In this document: positions 24,199 to 28,719 of the stretch, piece by piece
How positions within the stretch are numbered: position 1 is the stretch's first letter
Layout: the number at the start of each line of letters is the position of its first letter
Notes under the pieces: generated by a model
The model's input: the letters and a program-made list of their open reading frames with translations, nothing else
Database searches by the model: none
What the model was told of the DNA's origin: nothing
Origin: Gordonibacter sp034932485
GTDB lineage: Bacteria; Actinomycetota; Coriobacteriia; Coriobacteriales; Eggerthellaceae
Direction of reading: 5' to 3'
NCBI GenBank assembly: GCA_034932485.1
Contig: JAYFOQ010000039.1
Span: 1-28,719, forward strand
DNA: 28,719 nucleotides
Program-made: the position numbers and the translations under genes

Positions 24199-24232
24199 CC
24201 GAACAAATGTTTCACGTGAAACATTTGTTCGG
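24199..24232. promoter_or_regulatory. parS centromere site inside a 34-bp perfect palindrome
   Basis: The 16-mer TGTTTCACGTGAAACA (24208-24223) is the exact bacterial parS consensus bound by ParB (Spo0J) in chromosome segregation. The symmetry extends without mismatch for 9 more bases on each side, so 24199-24232 is a 34-bp perfect palindrome (left flank CCGAACAAA, right flank TTTGTTCGG). It lies between convergent genes (MoxR ATPase and merR) and has no T-run, so a terminator role is secondary. It suggests the window is in the origin-proximal part of a chromosome, because parS sites usually cluster there. Confidence 0.9.
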
Positions 24233-24265
24233 AACAACATTAAAAATCGGTAAACCAAAGATGCA

Positions 24266-25063
24266 TTACGCACAGTACACTTTCACCGCATCGCAAAGAA
24301 ATACTGCCGCACCAGGCGCAATCGCCTCGTAGTAGGCCTTAAAACGGTCGTCGGCTACATACATCTCAGCGAGACCCCTATGCGCTTGTTTTGAGTACGT
24401 GCCCTCCTTCCAGAAGGCGCACAGCCACTGGCGATGCAGGTCGGCAGCTCGCTGCGCATCAGCACCTGCAGGGTCGCCCGCTTCCATGCCAGCCAACAAC
24501 GCCTCGCTTATCTGCTGCTGTAATTCCTGCGTGCGGTTCCACTGCTCCTCAGTCATACCTGCCATTTTCGCATTACTCGCATCCGCAGCATCGTCGCCCC
24601 AGCGCTCGCGCACCTCCGCTCCGTATTTTTGCTCGTTCTGATCAATCAAATTCTTCTTGAATGCTTCAAATTTTTGGGTGTCACTCATAGGGACACCTCC
24701 TTCCATGCTAGCAAGCGTGCTTTCCACACTTGCAATTAATCCATCTATACGCTCACGGCGGGAACGTAAATCACGAAGATGCTCAACCAACGCCTCGCGG
24801 GCATCGAACGTCGGATCGTCCAACACACGTTTAATATCCGCCAGCGGCACCTCCGTCTCACGGTACAACAACACCTGATGCAAGCGGTCAACCTCGGCAG
24901 GCCCATAGCGGCGATAGTTGTTTTGCCCGCGTTTCGCTCGCACTAATCCCAGTTCATCGTAGTGGTGCAATGTACGCACCGTACAACCCGACAACTTTGC
25001 TAATTCGTGGGGCGTATAGGTTTTAGTCTGCTCGTTCAAAGTTTGAAAACGCTTGCTACTCAC
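24266..25063 (-). CDS. MerR-family regulator with TipAS ligand domain
   Basis: A 265-residue protein of the TipA/Mta type. Residues about 14-85 are the MerR DNA-binding domain (YTPHELAKLSGCTVRTLHHY, winged helix, then PAEVDRLHQVLLYRET), followed by a coiled-coil dimerisation helix (about 95-125) and a C-terminal TipAS domain (about 145-265) with the family's EEQWNRTQELQ and HRQWLCAFW segments. TipAS domains bind thiopeptides or diverse hydrophobic drugs and activate the promoter. The start is GTG at 25063, chosen because GGAGGG precedes it. A TTG 12 codons upstream is possible but has no ribosome site and would overlap a mini-ORF. No exporter gene is adjacent; the 19-bp-spacer promoter ahead suggests autoregulation. 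Confidence 0.88.
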   Translation of the reverse strand: MSSKRFQTLNEQTKTYTPHELAKLSGCTVRTLHHYDELGLVRAKRGQNNYRRYGPAEVDRLHQVLLYRETEVPLADIKRVLDDPTFDAREALVEHLRDLRSRRERIDGLIASVESTLASMEGGVPMSDTQKFEAFKKNLIDQNEQKYGAEVRERWGDDAADASNAKMAGMTEEQWNRTQELQQQISEALLAGMEAGDPAGADAQRAADLHRQWLCAFWKEGTYSKQAHRGLAEMYVADDRFKAYYEAIAPGAAVFLCDAVKVYCA

Positions 25064-25064
25064 G

Positions 25065-25106
25065 CTAGAGACCCTCCAGTATTTCCAAAATTTCACCAAC
25101 CTTCAT
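25065..25106 (-). CDS. Possible 13-residue leader ORF ahead of merR
   Basis: ATG at 25106 opens a 13-codon frame (MKVGEILEILEGL) ending in TAG one base before the GTG start of the MerR gene. An AAAGGGTG element lies upstream. Its stop and the next start are close enough for translational coupling, and the merR ribosome site GGAGGG lies within it. It could be chance, because AT-rich leaders often contain such frames. Confidence 0.3.
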   Translation of the reverse strand: MKVGEILEILEGL

Positions 25107-25147
25107 AGTAGACACCCTTTCTCGATTACTCTTTCGGCGCCTAGTAC

Positions 25148-25178
25148 ATCTAAAACTATAACGTAACGTAAGAGTCAA
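25148..25178 (-). promoter_or_regulatory. MerR-type promoter with 19-bp spacer and central dyad
   Basis: On the minus strand TTGACT (25178-25173) and TTAGAT (25153-25148) are separated by exactly 19 bases, the over-long spacer that MerR proteins correct by DNA twisting. A dyad fills it: CTATAACG (25156-25163) against CGTAAGAG (25167-25174), 6 of 8 positions matching, around a 3-base centre. It lies about 85 bases before the merR start, so autoactivation is likely. Confidence 0.65.
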
Positions 25179-25287
25179 GTGATAGTTATAAAAAAGATCG
25201 ATTGCAACTAAGGAAAGAATCGATTTGGGTTCCCGCCTGAAGCATAGTCTCTTCAGCTATCCCCCCTTGGCGGCGCTTCAGCCCCGC

Positions 25288-25356
25288 CTCCGGTCAGCGC
25301 GAGCGTTCAACACGTCCGTCCTCGACTCCGGTCAGCACGAGCGTTCAACACGTCCG
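25288..25356. repeat. 31-bp direct repeat pair
   Basis: Two 31-base copies (25288-25318 and 25326-25356) differ at a single base and are separated by 7. Each begins CTCCGGTCAG and ends TTCAACACGTCCG. A partly complementary hairpin region (GGGACAAAAG against CTTTATCCC, 25374-25403) follows. No gene covers them, and they resemble dispersed intergenic repeats rather than coding sequence. Confidence 0.8.
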
Positions 25357-25496
25357 GCCCTTCGGGACAAAAGCGTCTCGGTTCTTTATCCCCCGTTAAA
25401 GATAACCATATTGTCAAACCTTTGACCAGGCAATTTACAAAGCAGGTCGAAGCGGCAGGATTGCACATACCCAAGATCTATGGAATCGCAGCGCTT

Positions 25497-25536
25497 TTGT
25501 CCATGATCTTTATAGTCAGATAAAGATCATGGACAA
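25497..25536. repeat. 17-bp perfect inverted repeat (hairpin)
   Basis: TTGTCCATGATCTTTAT (25497-25513) and its exact complement ATAAAGATCATGGACAA (25520-25536) flank a 6-base loop AGTCAG. There is no T-run on either side and no gene within 300 bases, so it is not an obvious terminator. It could be a small-RNA hairpin, a protein-binding site or a mobile-repeat end. Confidence 0.75.
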
Positions 25537-25549
25537 TCGGCAGCACACT

Positions 25550-25665
25550 CGCTAGGAGAGTGACGCGCGCATTAGGAAGACGGTACCTGCTTTAAGGGGA
25601 CAGTATTCCCCTTTGGAAGATGACCCTCCCGCTCGGAGGTTAGTACCCTCATTAGGAATAAGAAA
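25550..25665. repeat. Degenerate tandem array, period about 20 bp, six units
   Basis: Units start at about 25550, 25570, 25590, 25611, 25631 and 25651. Each shares a core like TAGGARGAYRGTACCCTC (for example CATTAGGAAGACGGTACC, CTTTAAGGGGACAGTATT, GCTCGGAGGTTAGTACC, ATTAGGAATAAG). Individual units differ at several positions, but spacing is constant to within one base. No gene or known repeat family was recognised. Confidence 0.55.
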
Positions 25666-25763
25666 ACGATTATCACTTTCTTTTGCAGCTATGCGCAAAG
25701 GGAAGCTAGAAGAACCACTTCACATCGCTTTACAACAAACTACTGAAATGAGTCCAAGAAACA

Positions 25764-25800
25764 CCAAAAGCCCCACCCTCAGATGAGGTGAAGCTTTTGG
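25764..25800 (-). terminator. Terminator downstream of the DUF5692 gene
   Basis: CCAAAAGC (25764-25771) pairs with GCTTTTGG (25793-25800), extended inward by CACC/GGTG-type pairs, giving a long stem about 60 bases after the DUF5692 stop. On the minus strand it is followed by TGTTTCTTGG, only a partial T-tract. Position and stem support an intrinsic terminator. Confidence 0.6.
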
Positions 25801-25861
25801 CGATTCTTGAATCTGATCTAGTTAGATTCTATTCTTTTCTTACAAGTGACGCTCCGAAAAA

Positions 25862-26866
25862 CTAGAGATTTGATGCCACTTTTTCTTTCGACGCTTTCTC
25901 GAGCGCAGCCGGAGAAGGTGTACCATTCGGATCAATATTTGCATCATAGATCTTTTTGTAAGAACTGAGATCAGTATAGAGTTCGCCCGTAATCGGATTG
26001 CGCTTCTTTTTAATTATTGTATAAACTTGGAAGACAGCGACACCAACATTGAACAAGAACGCGATGATACTGATTGTCCAGAATGCGGCTGGATTATGGG
26101 TTGAATGTATTGCGAACTCGCCCTCGGTAAAGAAAGTTGGCAAGCACATAACAATCATCATCCAGATGGCAAGAGTCGAAGCACGATGCTGCAACCATGC
26201 TCCTTTTTTGATAAAGAAAGCTGGAATGGTGCAAGATGCGAGAAGGATGAGGCCACCGTACACGGCTCGATCTGTAACGCAATTATAGAGATAAGCAAAA
26301 TTCCAAAGATCATAGGCAATAATCCAGAACCACATCATATCAGGCCAAATCATGTCCTTGGTTTTATCTTTCGAAATGATAATGCCGAACCAACCACAAA
26401 TAGTAAGAATATTCAGAATACCTGCAACAGCATTGAAGAGGTTCCAAGAACCACCCATATAGGTCATGCCATCTACAACAACTTCCACTCCGTTATAGAG
26501 GAAATAAATTTGGAATTCGCGAACCACGGCTTCCATGATATTGATTGCCAAAATCAACGGAGGAAGAGTGTAATACCACTTGATTTTTTGAATTTTTGGA
26601 AAAAAGCGAAGACCCCAAAAAATGATACATCCCGCAAGCGCAGAGTAGGTCTTTGCCCACTGGAACCAGTTTGAGGTGGGTACTCCCTTATCGAAACCGG
26701 ATGTTTGAGGCCATACAAAGATAGTCAAGATAATCGGAATGATTACCCACATTACTATACCCGTCCATTTATTAATGCGCCCAACCTCATTGAGGACCAT
26801 AAGCAATATCAAGACCCCGATTGCCATTGCCCAGGCAGTCCACGGAACTGCTTCAAAGAAAAACAT
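25862..26866 (-). CDS. DUF5692-type integral membrane protein
   Basis: A 334-residue protein with about nine membrane helices (for example WAMAIGVLILLMVLN near 12-26, IVMWVIIPIILTIFVW near 37-52, WIIAYDLWNFAYLY and WTISIIAFLFNVGVAVF) and a polar cytoplasmic C-terminal tail of about 55 residues. The Trp/Phe-rich pattern and the MWFWIIAYDLWNFAYLYN segment match what I recall as the DUF5692 family, a membrane family with no assigned function. Start ATG at 26866 follows AAGGGGTG. It diverges from a TetR gene and has a strong promoter whose start region is covered by a 20-bp palindrome, so it is probably inducible. The gene is clearly AT-richer than the recN and ECF genes, suggesting acquisition. 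Confidence 0.7.
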   Translation of the reverse strand: MFFFEAVPWTAWAMAIGVLILLMVLNEVGRINKWTGIVMWVIIPIILTIFVWPQTSGFDKGVPTSNWFQWAKTYSALAGCIIFWGLRFFPKIQKIKWYYTLPPLILAINIMEAVVREFQIYFLYNGVEVVVDGMTYMGGSWNLFNAVAGILNILTICGWFGIIISKDKTKDMIWPDMMWFWIIAYDLWNFAYLYNCVTDRAVYGGLILLASCTIPAFFIKKGAWLQHRASTLAIWMMIVMCLPTFFTEGEFAIHSTHNPAAFWTISIIAFLFNVGVAVFQVYTIIKKKRNPITGELYTDLSSYKKIYDANIDPNGTPSPAALEKASKEKVASNL

Positions 26867-26890
26867 GACTTCACCCCTTCGTTTTCCATT

Positions 26891-26951
26891 AACATAACAC
26901 TTGTTATGTTTTTGATGCTCACATAATGACTACTGCATCTTGGAAAGTCAA
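26891..26951 (-). promoter_or_regulatory. Promoter and palindromic TetR operator of the DUF5692 gene
   Basis: On the minus strand TTGACT (26951-26946) and CATTAT (26928-26923) are 17 bases apart. Directly downstream lies AACATAACACTTGTTATGTT (26891-26910), two perfect 9-bp arms around a 2-base centre. A repressor bound there would cover the transcription start. The neighbouring divergent TetR gene is the natural candidate. Confidence 0.8.
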
Positions 26952-27068
26952 GAGATTGTTTTGATGGATATTGATCTCAGCAAAATATTAAGCCTATCCT
27001 AAGCAGTACAAATTAAATCAATCTGGAATAGCGTCAGTCGCAACCAAAATACGTTTACGGAGAGCTTT

Positions 27069-27680
27069 ATGGCTAAAGATACTCAGGAAAGAAAACAGCG
27101 CATTATTGATGCAGCCATTGATGTCATTAAAGAAAAAAGTGTCGAAGCGGCAAGTATGCGCGATATCGCAAAGCGAGCAGGAATCACTACCGGATCAATC
27201 TATTATCACTATGAAAGCAAGAATGATCTGCTTTTTGACATAGTCAATCAATCGGTTCACTTCAGTACGCGTGTAAGCGAAATGGATAAAAGTTCTTTTG
27301 AAGAACCTAAAGAAGTACTGGATCTAATCAAAGAGGAGATTGCGCGGCGTCTTGCAAAAAAAGATGAGCAGCTGTTTCATCTTAAACTATTGAGCGATGC
27401 GTTTTCTGAAAATGGGAAATTTAAGGAGCGACACAGAGATACTTATAAAGAAATTATTGATCGTACGGCCGATTTGTTCTACGACGCTTACGGCTTTGAA
27501 AACGCCGCGTATAAACGCAGCGCTGCAAGTTTTTTAGTTGCAGCGCTGGATGGCATGGCCATTCAATCGGCTTTAGGGGTTCTCCCGGAAGATCTGGCAA
27601 CATCCACGGAGCGATTCAATGATTTCTTTGGTCAAAGCATTGAAAATTATTTAAGAAGTACCTCTTCAGGCAATGAGTAA
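27069..27680 (+). CDS. TetR/AcrR-family transcriptional regulator (DUF5692 gene regulator)
   Basis: A 203-residue protein with a standard N-terminal TetR helix-turn-helix at about 8-55 (IIDAAIDVIKEKSVEAASM, then DIAKRAGITTGSIYYHYESK) and a helical C-terminal sensor domain. The start ATG at 27069 follows GGAGA. It is divergent from the DUF5692 gene across 202 bases containing a 20-bp palindrome, the likely operator. It shares the AT-rich composition of that gene, so the two probably moved together. It ends before a 28-bp perfect palindrome. The effector is unknown. Confidence 0.92.
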   Translation: MAKDTQERKQRIIDAAIDVIKEKSVEAASMRDIAKRAGITTGSIYYHYESKNDLLFDIVNQSVHFSTRVSEMDKSSFEEPKEVLDLIKEEIARRLAKKDEQLFHLKLLSDAFSENGKFKERHRDTYKEIIDRTADLFYDAYGFENAAYKRSAASFLVAALDGMAIQSALGVLPEDLATSTERFNDFFGQSIENYLRSTSSGNE

Positions 27681-27699
27681 TTTCATCTCATATTCCATC

Positions 27700-27727
27700 T
27701 TCATTGAGGTGACGTCACCTCAATGAA
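27700..27727. terminator. 28-bp perfect palindrome after tetR (probable terminator)
   Basis: TTCATTGAGGTGAC (27700-27713) is immediately followed by its exact complement GTCACCTCAATGAA (27714-27727). ACTTTTACTTCGTTTT follows, giving T-rich tracts downstream. It starts about 20 bases after the tetR stop. As RNA it forms a long stem with the central bases as a small loop, so it probably terminates tetR transcription; perfect symmetry also allows a protein-binding role. Confidence 0.65.
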
Positions 27728-28041
27728 ACTTTTACTTCGTTTTAGACCTACAAAGAAACAATTGGTATCCGAAGTCCACTACTTCACCGTCTCTACTCAC
27801 CAACATCTTGTCTTACTCCTTCATCGAATCATTCTGCACTAACCAAAACAACAAGATTGCTAACAACATATCTCTGTCAATTTACCGCTCCGTATCGGTT
27901 TTGATACCAAATTCGACATTCGCATAACGCGCCGGCATCAGGCACAGCACGTCTCAGTCTCGAATCCCCTTCAATGCCACAAATAAGGGGGACATCGCCC
28001 TACAATCGGCTCGCAAACCCCGCAAAACGAAAGGAAGTTCC
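27728..28041. other. Gap between tetR terminator and truncated histidine decarboxylase
   Basis: No gene was found in these 314 bases. AAAGGAAG at about 28030-28037 is the ribosome site of the following gene. TTGATA (27901-27906) and ATAACG (27924-27929) with 17-base spacing are a weak promoter candidate. Nothing else notable was seen. Confidence 0.3.
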
Positions 28042-28596
28042 ATGAAGAACCTCGAACAACGCAGGAACCGCGCCATTGCAAAATCGACCCATACGCATCA
28101 CGGTATGCGTGCACCCCATATCGACAAAACCGCCATCAGCCCTTACGACGATTACTGTGATGGCTACGGCATGCCCGGTGCCTACGGCAATGGCTATGTG
28201 TCGGTACTGAAAGTATCTGCGGGTACAGTCGAGAAGACAAACGACGAACTCATCGATGGCATCGTCACCTATGATAAGGCCGAAATCGCCGATGCGTACG
28301 TCGGTCAGATTAACATGCTAACCGCCTCGTCGTTCTGCGGCATGGCAGGCCAAGTCTGGGGCTTTGACTTGGCACGTCACGACGATATTACATCCGGCAA
28401 GAGCACGCCACTATTTACCGAGAAGCAGTTTGACGGCAGCGATTTGAAGGTGTTTGATGCGCAACCGCTGCTCAATGCTGGCGTAGAGCTTTTCGGCACC
28501 GAGCAAAACCGACGCTACCACCCCATCCCCGGCGCGCACACCATCTGCGCAAACAAGGGCATTACCGCCTATCGTCCCAAGAAAGACCAGCTATAA
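28042..28596 (+). pseudogene. hdcA: Pyruvoyl-dependent histidine decarboxylase proenzyme, C-terminally truncated
   Basis: The 184-residue reading aligns along its length with the N-terminal part of Lactobacillus-type HdcA (about 310 residues), which converts histidine to histamine and helps acid resistance. Self-cleavage motif TASSF (94-98) is present, with Ser96/Ser97 the expected cleavage pair and Ser97 the pyruvoyl precursor. DGIVTYDKAE (72-81) carries the substrate-binding Asp (Asp78), and NRRYHPIPG and ICANKGITAYRPK follow. The frame ends at KKDQL-TAA. The remaining roughly 120 residues, including the catalytic Glu that donates a proton in the family, are absent, and none of the other frames of the following 123 bases resembles them. 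The start follows AAAGGAAG. It is called a pseudogene because the core cannot fold as known HdcA, although a novel short form cannot be excluded. Confidence 0.8.
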
Positions 28597-28719
28597 GAAG
28601 TCAAGTAGGTTTTGAGACTTTCTGACTAGAACTTTGACAATCAAATATGGGATAAAGGGCGTGTATTAAGGCATGCAAATCGAGCCCCATGGATTTTGGT
28701 GGCTTTGAAGGTTTGGCGC

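Noticed and set aside
24199..24232. parS palindrome as an ordinary intrinsic terminator
   Set aside because: No T-run on either strand, and the core exactly matches the parS consensus.
25288..25356. CRISPR array
   Set aside because: Only two repeat copies with a 7-base gap, no spacers of usual length and no cas genes in the window.
25225..25425. Plus-strand 66-residue frame over the 31-bp repeats
   Set aside because: Its sequence is produced by the repeats, lacks a ribosome site, and is better explained as a non-coding repeat.

Overview
The window looks like part of a chromosome from an anaerobic actinobacterium of the Coriobacteriia/Eggerthellaceae type. This is an inference from three things: gene content, a LAxTG-type cell-wall sorting signal instead of LPxTG, and a Trp-type T-box leader outside the classical Firmicute setting. 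Most genes are GC-rich with strong Shine-Dalgarno sites. Two parts are visibly AT-richer and look acquired: the AAA/DUF4143 gene beside an IS3 remnant (1-1777) and the DUF5692/TetR pair (25862-27680). No tRNA, rRNA or CRISPR array was seen.

Left part (1-6100): the right end of an IS3-group insertion sequence with a candidate terminal inverted repeat, an ATPase with a DUF4143 nuclease-like tail, a 61-residue hypothetical ORF, and endonuclease IV (nfo, minus strand). Then a TetR repressor diverges from an ABC-2 type export pair (ATPase and permease). Their face-to-face promoters share a 10-bp palindrome.

6100-9740 (minus strand): a complete ECF uptake operon led by a T-box riboswitch. It encodes a TrpP-like S component, two ATPases and the T component. 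The specifier position reads UGG and the antiterminator bulge reads UGGCACC, both fitting tRNA-Trp, so the operon is predicted to import tryptophan when charged tRNA-Trp is low. One ATPase has lost the ABC signature.

9740-18720: a 1372-residue secreted subtilisin-like protease with a LASTG sorting signal, a TetR regulator divergent from an MFS drug exporter fused to two CBS domains, and recN.

18897-24125: a cytoplasmic BspA-like leucine-rich-repeat protein divergent from a vWA-like (DUF2201-type) protein and a MoxR-type AAA ATPase. This resembles MoxR/vWA chaperone or conflict modules and is the least understood block. Directly after it lies a perfect chromosomal parS sequence inside a 34-bp palindrome.

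24266-28719: a TipA-like MerR regulator with a 19-bp-spacer promoter, a roughly 750-bp repeat-rich gap (31-bp direct repeats, a 17-bp inverted repeat, a degenerate 20-bp periodic array), a DUF5692 membrane protein divergent from TetR across a 20-bp palindromic operator, and a pyruvoyl-type histidine decarboxylase lacking its C-terminal third.
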